Shown piece by piece: positions 24,260 through 32,895 of a stretch of 64,000 bases of DNA (the stretch's first letter is position 1; each line of letters starts with the position of its first letter). The DNA is from Flavobacterium pectinovorum (GTDB lineage: Bacteria; Bacteroidota; Bacteroidia; Flavobacteriales; Flavobacteriaceae), in contig NZ_JAFEVZ010000005.1 of the NCBI RefSeq assembly GCF_022802975.1, positions 1 to 64,000 of the forward strand, in the 5' to 3' direction. Made by a program: the position numbers and the translations under genes. The notes under the pieces were generated by a model that did not search any database, had not been told where the DNA came from, and saw nothing but the letters and a program-made list of their open reading frames with translations.

Positions 24260-25159
24260 CTACCTATTATCACTCATAATTTCAGACTTATTCTGAGCGT
24301 ATTCATATCCCTGCTCCCACCATGTTTTCATAACTTCTTTATTAAAAATCAAGGCATTATTGGTTAGTTTTGTCGGAGTATAATATAAATTAAGTTTCAC
24401 ATTCTTATTACTTGCTATTAGTTTTCCTATAGCAATATCGTGTTTTTCAACCTGATCCAAAGCAATTCTGAATAAATCAATCATCAAAGAAAAAGGATTT
24501 TTCCCGATAACATTTTTTTCCATATTGACTTCTGTTTCCAGAACGATTACGTCAATTTCTGTAGCTCCGCGGTTGATTGCTTCACGAATAGGAACCAGAC
24601 TTGAAAACCCGCCATCTCCATATTCGCAATTGTTTTTTTCAACAAGACTCATAAAAGGCACATAATTACTCGAAATCCAGGACCAGTCACAAAATTCTTC
24701 GTAAGTACACTCTTTTATCGATTTATATTCGGCTTCGTTTTTTGTAAAATTGGTTACTGTGATTACAACATCCTTATTTAATTTCTTTAACTGATTGAAA
24801 TCAGATAAAGAAAAATTCTTTTTAATATATTTCTGCAAGCCTTTACTTTCTCCAAACGTTCTTTTTCCTTTAAAAAACTGCCGAATTACATTAAAGTGAT
24901 TAATGGTCACAATATCTACGCCATCTTTAACTTTGACCACAAATGGACAAATATTAAAAATTTTAGCCATATTGACATTGGTGTAAATCGAATGAATTTG
25001 ATCAATATTTCCGAGTGCCAGATGCGGAATCAATAAACTTCCGGTTGAAGTTCCCAGAAATAAATCGTATTGATATTTTTTTACTTCTAATAAATATTGT
25101 GCAACACCGCCGGCAAATGCGCCTTTACTACCGCCACCGGAAATAACCAATGCTCTCAT
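24260..25159 (-). CDS. patatin-like phospholipase
   Basis: The 299-residue protein is a RssA-type patatin that would hydrolyse acyl chains from lipids with a Ser-Asp dyad. It shows the oxyanion loop GGGSKGAFAGG (residues 8-18), the nucleophile elbow GTSTGS (about 38), and the catalytic Asp in GDGGFSSLVPI (about 187). There is no signal peptide, so it acts inside the cell or at the inner membrane. It is first in a two-gene unit with the HAD gene. Confidence 0.88.
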   Translation of the reverse strand: MRALVISGGGSKGAFAGGVAQYLLEVKKYQYDLFLGTSTGSLLIPHLALGNIDQIHSIYTNVNMAKIFNICPFVVKVKDGVDIVTINHFNVIRQFFKGKRTFGESKGLQKYIKKNFSLSDFNQLKKLNKDVVITVTNFTKNEAEYKSIKECTYEEFCDWSWISSNYVPFMSLVEKNNCEYGDGGFSSLVPIREAINRGATEIDVIVLETEVNMEKNVIGKNPFSLMIDLFRIALDQVEKHDIAIGKLIASNKNVKLNLYYTPTKLTNNALIFNKEVMKTWWEQGYEYAQNKSEIMSDNR

Positions 25160-25272
25160 AAATTAATTGTAGGTTTTGTTGTTTTAGAAGAAAGAAAATA
25201 GAATAAAGAATAAAGACTTTTCTATTCTTTTATCTGGATTCTTTCTTCTATATATCTATGCTTCATTACTAT

Positions 25273-27333
25273 TTACTCTTTCAACAAACGATTCAACTGA
25301 AATTGTTCATCGGGGGTCAAATTAGGCAAAATTCTTTCAAACGAAGCACGCATTTCAGATTTTTTTAACAACAATCGAATGGTTTCTCTACCAAATTTCG
25401 AAAACTGCCACATGTGATGGGTTGTAGCATTCACTAAATTACTCAAAACCTGATCGTTAATAATTTTAAATGCAATTAGTTTTTCTAACGCATTTTGCCT
25501 GGTTGTAGCTTCATATTTCGTTGAAGAAAAAGCAATTAATTCTGAAATTAAAGTTTCAGGATCATTGCTGTAATTTGGTGTGGACAACGCCAACGAAAGC
25601 CATAAGGTACGGAGATTGTAGTCGTTGAAACCAATCCATGTTTTTGTTTTATCAAGATATTCAGCTCTGTGTTCAGGGAAATCTTTCCACAAAAAATATA
25701 GGGCAATTTCCTGTGTCTGATAAGACTTATCATCTAATAATGTTTCGTATTGTGTTCTAAAATCTTCCGGAATTTTTGATGAATTTTCGGCCACGGCCTT
25801 ACGGACTTTAACATTATTTGTTTGCAAGGCAGCTGTTAAAAGTCTTTTTTTAGACTCGTATTTTTCAGATTCAATTTGATCTATAATTGATACTTTTACA
25901 GACTGATACACATCGGAATTTAAAATTTTCAAAAAGTAATCCTCTTTTTCTGCCAAAGGTGTTTTTTTCAGTTTATCAATTTCAAGTCGCTGCTGAATCG
26001 TTTTGTTTTTACTCAACAGAGCATTAGCTGTCGGTGTATCAAAAGCTGTGGTTTCCAACCATGTTTTCTGAAACTTATCCAAATCAAAATCAGATACTTT
26101 TTTAATTTCGTTAAAGAAATCCTGTGTATTGACCGTTTTATAGGCATATTTTTTTAAATAGCTTTTTATGGCCTTTTTAAACGCCTTATCACCAATAGAT
26201 TCATGCAAAACAAATAATGTCCAGGCTCCTTTTTCGTAAAAAGTCAGTGAACTGGCTTTGGCATTCAAAACCGGAATCGAATCAGTTCTGGAAGCAAATT
26301 TAAGTTGTTGTGCCGTATCGTATAATTTTGAATAAAAATAATCTTCGCCATAAATTTCTTTTTCGGCCAATAAAGCATAATACGTTGCAAAACCTTCCTG
26401 AAGCCAGTGATGGGTACTGCTTTCAGCTGTAATTAAATCTCCAAACCAGTGATGTGCTAATTCGTGTGCATCCACATTGGTATAATTACGGTCTTCAAAA
26501 CCAATCGAATCTACCACATAACGTGTTGCAAAAAGCGTTGTGGTAGTGTTCTCCATTCCGGCATACAAAAAATCCCGAACCGGAATTTGTCTGTTGATTT
26601 TCCATGGATATTTCACACCTATTTCTTTCTCTAAAAAATCAAAAATACGTTTTGAATAACGGTAAGTTGGTTCAAAACGATCTGCATCTTTAGACTCCAG
26701 ATAATATTCTAACGGAATTTTAGATTTTGATTTGAATTCTTTTCTTTCAAATTTTCCAATCGCAAGCATCAATAAATAAGAACTCATTGGTTTTCCCATC
26801 TGATATTGCCAGTGAAGCTGATTGTTTTCTTCTACCTTTTCTTTTAAAATTCCGTTTGAAACAACCTGATAATTTTTGTCGTACGTAATACCTAAATTAA
26901 AAATCAGTTTTTCATTCACATCATCAAAACTCGGAAACCAGTTACTCGTATATCTTCCCTGCCCCTGCGTCCAAATTTGTACCTCAGCGTTCTCGATATC
27001 TACAAAATACAAAGCCTGTTTTGGTTTTACTGCATATTCAAAAGTTAATTGATTTTCACCTTTCTGAAAATGATCAACGATTTGCAATTGTTTTCCTGTA
27101 TTAATAAAAATGGCTTCTTTTTGATTGATTTTAACCTGATGAAATTCCATATTTTTAGCATCAATCTTCAGGGTGTCAAGCGATTTTAAAACCTCAAACT
27201 GAAATTCAACCGAACCGGAAACCAATTTTTCATTTGGATTCAGTTTTAATTGACCTGAAACCGATTTAAAATCGACAAATTGGGTTTGTTGCGCAAAAAC
27301 GAAAGTGGTGAAAAATAATAAGACGTATTTCAT
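25273..27333 (-). CDS. exported M1 family aminopeptidase
   Basis: The 686-residue zinc metallopeptidase trims N-terminal residues from peptides. A signal peptide (MKYVLLFFTTFVFAQ) sends it out of the cytoplasm. The core holds YAGMENTTT (the exopeptidase GxMEN motif, about 265), HELAHHWFGDL (zinc HExxH, about 295) and WLQEGFATY with the third zinc ligand, followed by a helical C-terminal domain. No T9SS sorting domain is present. The start at 27333 is preferred. The longer frame begins with a TTG at 27360 inside the -7 box TAACTTTG (27358-27365, minus strand). Confidence 0.9.
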   Translation of the reverse strand: MKYVLLFFTTFVFAQQTQFVDFKSVSGQLKLNPNEKLVSGSVEFQFEVLKSLDTLKIDAKNMEFHQVKINQKEAIFINTGKQLQIVDHFQKGENQLTFEYAVKPKQALYFVDIENAEVQIWTQGQGRYTSNWFPSFDDVNEKLIFNLGITYDKNYQVVSNGILKEKVEENNQLHWQYQMGKPMSSYLLMLAIGKFERKEFKSKSKIPLEYYLESKDADRFEPTYRYSKRIFDFLEKEIGVKYPWKINRQIPVRDFLYAGMENTTTTLFATRYVVDSIGFEDRNYTNVDAHELAHHWFGDLITAESSTHHWLQEGFATYYALLAEKEIYGEDYFYSKLYDTAQQLKFASRTDSIPVLNAKASSLTFYEKGAWTLFVLHESIGDKAFKKAIKSYLKKYAYKTVNTQDFFNEIKKVSDFDLDKFQKTWLETTAFDTPTANALLSKNKTIQQRLEIDKLKKTPLAEKEDYFLKILNSDVYQSVKVSIIDQIESEKYESKKRLLTAALQTNNVKVRKAVAENSSKIPEDFRTQYETLLDDKSYQTQEIALYFLWKDFPEHRAEYLDKTKTWIGFNDYNLRTLWLSLALSTPNYSNDPETLISELIAFSSTKYEATTRQNALEKLIAFKIINDQVLSNLVNATTHHMWQFSKFGRETIRLLLKKSEMRASFERILPNLTPDEQFQLNRLLKE

Positions 27334-27426
27334 TGAAATAAATTTGAAGGCAAAATCCAAAGTTACAAAGGTTTCATCAACAAATCGAATGAAATTTGTA
27401 AGTTTACATTAGAAAATTTTGAAAAC

Positions 27427-28167
27427 GTGTCAACACCTAAAAAAGCCTTATTTAACTGGAGCAGCGGAAAAGATTCTGCTCTGGCTTTATATAAAATCCT
27501 TCAGAATCCAGATTATAAAATTGAATGTTTACTGACCAGTGTTAACCAGCAATATCAGCGAATTTCAATGCACGGTGTACGCGTAGAATTACTCGAAGCT
27601 CAGGCTAAAAGCCTTAGTTTGCCTCTTAAAATAATGCATATTCCGGAAATGCCAACCATGGAAGTGTATGAAAATGTCTTGAATGAAACATTATCTGAAT
27701 TGAAAAAAGAAGGCATCACACATTCCGTTTTTGGAGATATTTTTTTGGAAGATTTACGCAAATATCGTGAAGATAAATTAGCAGAAATAGGTTTTGAAGC
27801 TGTTTTCCCAATCTGGAAAACCCCTACGCATGATTTGATTCAGGAATTCATTCGTTTAGGATTTAAAACAATTGTGGTTTGTGTAAATGAACGTTATTTG
27901 GACAACAGTTTCGTTGGCAGAATTATCGATCAGGATTTTATTAACGATTTACCTGAAAATGTGGATGTCTGCGGGGAGAACGGCGAATTTCATACTTTTA
28001 CATTTGATGGGCCTATTTTCTCCGAACCTGTTAATTTTAAAATTGGTGAAACCGTATATCGCAAATATGAAAAACCAAAAACCGAATCCGGCAATACCGC
28101 CTGTGATACTAACGCATCAGATGCTTTTGATTATGGATTCTGGTACACTGATTTGATTCCGAAATAA
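27427..28167 (+). CDS. Dph6-like ATP-pyrophosphatase (diphthine-ammonia ligase family)
   Basis: The 246-residue protein has an N-type ATP pyrophosphatase PP-loop, NWSSGKDSALAL (residues 10-21), and the family's FGDIFLEDLRKYRE, GFEAVFPIW and CGENGEFHTF segments. Eukaryotic Dph6 amidates diphthine on EF2. Bacteria have no diphthamide, so the bacterial relatives must adenylate another carboxylate. It starts with GTG at 27427 and leads an operon with the next two genes (12- and 3-base gaps), which suggests a joint modification or small-molecule task. Confidence 0.85.
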   Translation: MSTPKKALFNWSSGKDSALALYKILQNPDYKIECLLTSVNQQYQRISMHGVRVELLEAQAKSLSLPLKIMHIPEMPTMEVYENVLNETLSELKKEGITHSVFGDIFLEDLRKYREDKLAEIGFEAVFPIWKTPTHDLIQEFIRLGFKTIVVCVNERYLDNSFVGRIIDQDFINDLPENVDVCGENGEFHTFTFDGPIFSEPVNFKIGETVYRKYEKPKTESGNTACDTNASDAFDYGFWYTDLIPK

Positions 28168-28179
28168 TTTTATTTGACC

Positions 28180-28686
28180 ATGACCGTAAAAAATCAAACT
28201 GCTGAATTAGAAAAAGTTCTGTCGTTTTTAAACGAAATCGGAATTGATGTTGTCGAAAAACAACTGGAAACCTCATTCCTGCCGGGATTGAGCCTGGGAC
28301 CAAACTGTCTTTATATTGATTTTGAAAAATTATTATATCCCGGAGATATTCTTCATGAAGCCGGGCATCTGGCTGTAACAACTTCAGCCGAAAGAAAGAT
28401 TGCAGGTACAGATGAAATGGCTACTGACTGGCCTTCTCAGGGCGAAGAAATGGGCGCTATTTTATGGTCTTTTGCAGCAGCAAAATACTTAGAATTACCT
28501 GTTGAATTTGTCTTCCATCCCAACGGATATAAAAATGAATCGGAATGGCTGATTTCTAATTTTACCAATGAAAATTATATCGGATTGCCTTTCCTTGAGT
28601 GGGCAGGGCTTACCTTAGGAAAAGTAAATGCGGTAAAAGAAGGCAAAGAAGCTTTTCCAAAAATGCTAAAATGGCTAAGAGATTAA
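28180..28686 (+). CDS. conserved hypothetical protein with a HEAGH metal-binding motif
   Basis: The 168-residue protein contains ILHEAGHLAV (about residue 60), an HExxH zinc-binding signature. An acidic GEEMGAILWSFAAA follows 26 residues later, where a third ligand would lie. The setting suggests a zinc hydrolase or an inactive relative; no established peptidase family was recognised. An in-frame TTG six bases upstream is possible, but the ATG at 28180 is used. It is the second gene of a tight operon between the Dph6-like and beta-hydroxylase genes. Confidence 0.75.
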   Translation: MTVKNQTAELEKVLSFLNEIGIDVVEKQLETSFLPGLSLGPNCLYIDFEKLLYPGDILHEAGHLAVTTSAERKIAGTDEMATDWPSQGEEMGAILWSFAAAKYLELPVEFVFHPNGYKNESEWLISNFTNENYIGLPFLEWAGLTLGKVNAVKEGKEAFPKMLKWLRD

Positions 28687-28689
28687 ATT

Positions 28690-29379
28690 ATGGATAAATT
28701 AGTACGCTCAATAAAGTTTCCGATGTTTTTTGATCCTGAAAAGCTCAAAAATGACGTTCGTAAAATCATCAATAAAAACTGGACCAATCATTACAACACA
28801 AATGATTATACCGGAAAATGGACTTCTATTGCCCTAATGTCACAAAATGGAAAGTCAGATTCTATTTTTGCACAGCCAAAAGGTGATGAAAAACTAGTTT
28901 CTACCGAAATAATGGATTCATGCACTTATTTTCAGGAAATTCTGAACAGCTTTTTATTTGAAAAAACAGCTGCCCGTTTATTGAAATTAGATGTTGGTGC
29001 CGAAATAAAACCGCATACCGATAATTGTCTGGGATACGAAGACGGCTGTTTCAGATTGCATATTCCGATCATTACAAATAGCGAAGTTGAATTTATTTTA
29101 GATGGAAGACGTTTGATCATGAACGAAGGCGAATGCTGGTATATTGATGCCAATTTTACTCATTCTGTAGCCAATCGAGGAACCGAGGACAGAATCCATC
29201 TGGTTGTTGACGGACTTCGAAATGACTGGACGGATGATTTATTTTATAAAGAAGCCAGTCAAAATGAATTTGTACGCCCCGCTACAGAAGCTTCCGAAAA
29301 AGAAAAACAACTTATAATTGCTGAACTGAAACGCATGAACCCGCCAAATTTAGATGCGATTTTAAAAGATCTGAAGTAA
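28690..29379 (+). CDS. aspartyl/asparaginyl beta-hydroxylase family dioxygenase
   Basis: The 229-residue protein belongs to the Fe(II)/2-oxoglutarate oxygenases with a double-stranded beta-helix. Iron ligands are the His of IKPHTDN (with the Asp) and the distal His of NFTHSVANRG. RLHIPIITN and DRIHLVVDG give the cosubstrate-binding strands. Such enzymes hydroxylate Asp/Asn or His in peptides and in small molecules. It is the last gene of a three-gene operon, and its stop codon directly abuts that of the convergent carbamoyltransferase gene. Hydroxylation followed by carbamoylation is one plausible link. Confidence 0.85.
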   Translation: MDKLVRSIKFPMFFDPEKLKNDVRKIINKNWTNHYNTNDYTGKWTSIALMSQNGKSDSIFAQPKGDEKLVSTEIMDSCTYFQEILNSFLFEKTAARLLKLDVGAEIKPHTDNCLGYEDGCFRLHIPIITNSEVEFILDGRRLIMNEGECWYIDANFTHSVANRGTEDRIHLVVDGLRNDWTDDLFYKEASQNEFVRPATEASEKEKQLIIAELKRMNPPNLDAILKDLK

Positions 29380-31077
29380 CTACTTTTCAATTACATAGTT
29401 TTCCATAACCAAAATATCCAAAGCTGTAATTTCGAATAAATAAAGCGCCTCTTCAGGAGTTTCAACAATTGGCATTCCTTTTTTATTGAGGCTTGTATTA
29501 AGTAAAACGGGTATCCCGCTTTGCTTATAAAATGCACTAAGTAATTTCGCAAACTTTGGGTTCCAGCTTTCTTCAACTGTCTGAACACGTGCAGAACCAT
29601 CCTGATGCGTAACGTTTTTAAGCTTTTCAAGATGTTCCTGTCTTGTTTTATCTACCAAAATCATGTACGGACTATTTCTTCCATACAAAAAATAGTCATT
29701 CACTTTTTCCTTTAAAACTGCCGGTGCAAAAGGGCGAAAATCTTCTCTGAATTTTATATCCAGATTAATATGGTCTTTCATGCCCTCAATTCCGGGATGT
29801 GCCAAAATACTTCTTCGTCCCAAGGAACGAGGACCAAATTCTGATCCCGACTGAAACCAGGCAATCGTTTTTCCCTGATTTAATTTTTCTGCGCAATAAT
29901 CTGCCAGATCATTTTCATCCGATACCTTTTTAAGACTGTATTTCTTATACTCTTCTTTATCCAATGCTTCTTCAATTTCGGCATTGGTATATGTTTTGCC
30001 AAAACAGGTACTTCCGTCATGGGGCACTTTTGCCTTGTTTAAATATTCCAGCCAGCCATAAAATGCACAGCCAAGTGCCAGTCCATTATCTGCGGCAGCG
30101 GGTTCAAAATAAATATTTTCGACTATTTTGCTGTCCTGCAGTTTGGCATTTGCCACAGCATTGAGCGCTACCCCGCCTGAATAACACAAATTTTTATGAG
30201 GAAATTTTTCTAATCGGTTTTGAATACATTTTAAAACTGTTTTTTCAACCTGTTCCTGAGCCCATTTGGCTACATTGGCGTAATAATCAAAGTTATTTTT
30301 GAAATATTCATATCCTTTTGACGGATTCGTAAATTGGTTTTTCCAGTGTTCATTTACAAACAAATTACCTGATTTAAATTCGAATGCTTCAAAATCATAA
30401 ACACCTGATTTTCCAAATGGTGCAAGCCCCATTAATTTGCCCACATCATCCATATCTCCAAAAACATAATGGCTTACGGAAGCATAAAATCCTCCGATAG
30501 AATGCTGTGTAGTAGGAAGCGAAAATAAACTGCCTGATTTTTCGGCCATTTTACTGAAATTCTTAATCAAAGGAGTTAATTTTTGCCCGTCAAAATGATA
30601 AAAACTGTCTTTTTCGCAAACCATCTGAACTTCATTCAGGGTTTCCGGACTTACATATTGTTTCTGTTCGGGGTGTAATTTGAGAAACTGATCGAGCGGG
30701 CTTCCACATCCATCAATCACCATTACTGCACATTCTGAAAATGAGCAGGTTCCAACGGCGCTGTAGGCATGTGCCAAATGATGCGAAATATCAATAATTT
30801 TCAAATCCGGTACTTCTGCAAAAAGTCTTTTCCCTTTGTATTGATTGCGATCCGGAATATCGAAATTTGCGCATTGTACTACTAGAGAAATATCCTTTAA
30901 CCGAATTCCTTCAGCATCCAGACAATACTGAATTGCCAGATTATCATTTCCTCCATCATGTTTAATCCGGGTTAACCGCTCTTTTTCGATACCCACACAA
31001 ACACGTCCATCTTTTAATAAAACTGCAGATCCGTTGTGCGAAAGTCCGGTACCCAAAACATAAACAGGTGAATTCAT
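29380..31077 (-). CDS. NodU/CmcH-type carbamoyltransferase
   Basis: The 565-residue enzyme moves a carbamoyl group from carbamoyl phosphate, through carbamoyl-AMP, to a hydroxyl. The N-terminal Kae1-like ATPase half has GLSHNGSAVLL, HHLAHAYSAV and MVIDGCGSP, then LCYSGGVALNAVANAK (about 295). The C-terminal half has the YrdC-like GSEFGPRSLGRRSIL (about 420) and VLLNTSLNKKG. All known motifs of the group are there. The acceptor is unknown. It lies 54 bases beyond CheB on the same strand and could be read with that operon, but its closest functional partner may be the convergent hydroxylase gene. Confidence 0.9.
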   Translation of the reverse strand: MNSPVYVLGTGLSHNGSAVLLKDGRVCVGIEKERLTRIKHDGGNDNLAIQYCLDAEGIRLKDISLVVQCANFDIPDRNQYKGKRLFAEVPDLKIIDISHHLAHAYSAVGTCSFSECAVMVIDGCGSPLDQFLKLHPEQKQYVSPETLNEVQMVCEKDSFYHFDGQKLTPLIKNFSKMAEKSGSLFSLPTTQHSIGGFYASVSHYVFGDMDDVGKLMGLAPFGKSGVYDFEAFEFKSGNLFVNEHWKNQFTNPSKGYEYFKNNFDYYANVAKWAQEQVEKTVLKCIQNRLEKFPHKNLCYSGGVALNAVANAKLQDSKIVENIYFEPAAADNGLALGCAFYGWLEYLNKAKVPHDGSTCFGKTYTNAEIEEALDKEEYKKYSLKKVSDENDLADYCAEKLNQGKTIAWFQSGSEFGPRSLGRRSILAHPGIEGMKDHINLDIKFREDFRPFAPAVLKEKVNDYFLYGRNSPYMILVDKTRQEHLEKLKNVTHQDGSARVQTVEESWNPKFAKLLSAFYKQSGIPVLLNTSLNKKGMPIVETPEEALYLFEITALDILVMENYVIEK

Positions 31078-31131
31078 TAAGTCAATATTTTTTTGTAGTT
31101 TACTTTTTCTAAACTACTAAAATAGTTAAAC

Positions 31132-31716
31132 TTACTTATCAATCGAAAGAATATACTGAAGAATTTCCTGAATATTTAAAACATAATCAGGTGTTGTATT
31201 TTGAATAGCATGATTGGGCATAAAAGGCATTTCGGCAGAATTTGGGTCCTGAACAATTATAGTTCCACCTTCATTTTTAATTGCTTTTAATCCTGCTGTA
31301 CCGTCTGCATTTGAACCTGACAGTAAGATTCCAGCTAATTTACCTTTGTAAACCTCAGCGGCTGATTCGAAAGAAACATCAATACTTGGCCTGCTGTAAT
31401 TTACTTTTTCGGAAGTATCCAGTGATAAAACATTATTTTTTTCAAATAACAAATGATAGTTAGAGGGCGCTATATAAATGAATCCGGGTAACAAAGGAAC
31501 TTTATCTTCTACCGGTTTTACATTGCTGCGTACCTTTAATTTTATAAGTTCTTCTAAAGTCTGATCATCCGTGCTTTTTCGGTGCAGTACAATTACGACA
31601 GCCAAAGTTTTAATTACCGGCAATTGGGGCAGAATTTGCATTAATGCATTTAAACTTCCCGCAGAACCGCCAATAATTAGGACCTTAAAATCTGGATTTA
31701 TTTGATCTTTCTCCAT
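31132..31716 (-). CDS. stand-alone CheB-type methylesterase domain
   Basis: The 194-residue protein is only the CheB catalytic domain, without the receiver. It shows the catalytic Ser in GGSAGSLNALMQI (about 17), His in IVLHRKS (about 45), and Asp in GSNADGTAGL (about 140). CheB normally removes methyl esters from receptor glutamates. It overlaps CheR by 19 bases and ends the signalling operon. No methyl-accepting protein or CheA/CheW is in the window. Confidence 0.92.
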   Translation of the reverse strand: MEKDQINPDFKVLIIGGSAGSLNALMQILPQLPVIKTLAVVIVLHRKSTDDQTLEELIKLKVRSNVKPVEDKVPLLPGFIYIAPSNYHLLFEKNNVLSLDTSEKVNYSRPSIDVSFESAAEVYKGKLAGILLSGSNADGTAGLKAIKNEGGTIIVQDPNSAEMPFMPNHAIQNTTPDYVLNIQEILQYILSIDK

Positions 31717-32513
31717 ATTTTTTCTTTCTCCACTTGTTTGTATTTGCTTTGTGATATAGAATACTTTATGGTTTCTTTTGTCCCCAAAGCCAAAAAACCT
31801 AACATCGAAAGGCTTTCATCAAATAAATTGATTGCTCTTTTTTGCAAATCATTATCAAAATAGATTAAGACATTTCGGCAAAAAATCAAATCAAATTCAT
31901 TAAATGAGGTATCTGAAACTAAATTATGTTGTGAAAAAACCATTTTTTGAGATAGTTCTTCGTTAAATTTTGCAATTCCATAATTGGCTGTATAATAATT
32001 CGAAAAATCTTCTTTACCGCCTGAATCTCTGTAATTTTCTGAATACTCTTTCATCATTCGCAATGGAAAAATCCCTTTTTTGGCAGTTTCCAAAACTTTT
32101 GCATTTATATCGGTAGCATAAATCAGGGATTTGTGCAGTAATCCGGCTTCTTTTAATAAAATGGCTACCGAATAAACTTCCTCACCTGTAGAACAGCCTG
32201 CATGCCACAAACGAATAAAAGGTTTGGAGCCCAGTAACGGGAGAATCTGATTTCGGATTACAGTATAAAAAGAAGGATCCCGAAACATTTCGGTAACATT
32301 TACCGTAATTTCATCAACCATGTGTTTATAATACTCCGAATCAGATCTTACTTTTGACAAAAACTCTTCAAAATGGGTAAACCCGTCCAACTCATAGATT
32401 CTGTTTACACGTCTTTTTAGGGATGCCCTGGAATAACTGCCAAAATCAAAACCGTAATATTCATATACTTCATTGATTAGGGATTCCAATTCAATATCTT
32501 CAATCATAACCAT
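31698..32513 (-). CDS. CheR-type protein-glutamate methyltransferase
   Basis: The 271-residue protein has the CheR N-terminal helical domain (FGSYSRASLKRRVNRI) and an S-adenosylmethionine domain with LWHAGCSTGEEVYSVAI (about 108), YATDINAKVLETA and FDLIFCRNVLIYFD. CheR methylates receptor glutamates in chemotaxis. Its start overlaps the receiver gene by 14 bases and its end overlaps CheB by 19, indicating translational coupling. The target may be a kinase coiled coil of the same operon, since no receptor is here. Confidence 0.93.
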   Translation of the reverse strand: MVMIEDIELESLINEVYEYYGFDFGSYSRASLKRRVNRIYELDGFTHFEEFLSKVRSDSEYYKHMVDEITVNVTEMFRDPSFYTVIRNQILPLLGSKPFIRLWHAGCSTGEEVYSVAILLKEAGLLHKSLIYATDINAKVLETAKKGIFPLRMMKEYSENYRDSGGKEDFSNYYTANYGIAKFNEELSQKMVFSQHNLVSDTSFNEFDLIFCRNVLIYFDNDLQKRAINLFDESLSMLGFLALGTKETIKYSISQSKYKQVEKEKIWRKIK

Positions 32514-32880
32514 TTCCTATTTTGCCCAACAATAAAAGTAATTTATCTACATCAACCGGTTTAGAAATATAATCATCTGCACCTGCCTTCAAACATTTTT
32601 CTTTATCTCCTGACATTGCCTGAGCCGTTACTGCTATAATAAAAGTTGATTCATGCGAAGGTATTTTTTTTATTAAAGGAATGGCCTCATAACCATCCAT
32701 TTCAGGCATCATCATATCAATCAAAACCGCATCTATATTTGCATCATCATTTAATATTTTCAAGGCTTCTTTGGCACTTAAACATGAGACACAATCGAAC
32801 AATTTGGCACGCATTGTGTTTTCCAAAGCAAAAATATTTCTGGAATCGTCATCTATAATCAAAAGTCGTTTTTTATCCAT
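32500..32880 (-). CDS. single-domain response regulator
   Basis: The 126-residue receiver has the acid pair IIDDDSRN, the phospho-acceptor Asp in VLIDMMMPEMDG (about 55), VTAQAM and the Lys of YISKPVD. It has no output domain and so passes phosphate on or acts by binding partners. It closely resembles the last receiver of the hybrid kinase encoded next to it. Confidence 0.93.
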   Translation of the reverse strand: MDKKRLLIIDDDSRNIFALENTMRAKLFDCVSCLSAKEALKILNDDANIDAVLIDMMMPEMDGYEAIPLIKKIPSHESTFIIAVTAQAMSGDKEKCLKAGADDYISKPVDVDKLLLLLGKIGNGYD

Positions 32881-32895
32881 TTTTTGTTTTGTTAA

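Noticed and set aside
27334..27360. Longer M1 peptidase start at a TTG
   Set aside because: It overlaps a TAACTTTG box and would hide the signal peptide.
31132..32513. True chemotaxis operon
   Set aside because: CheA, CheW, CheY-motor and receptor genes are missing; the kinases are of the hybrid sensor type.
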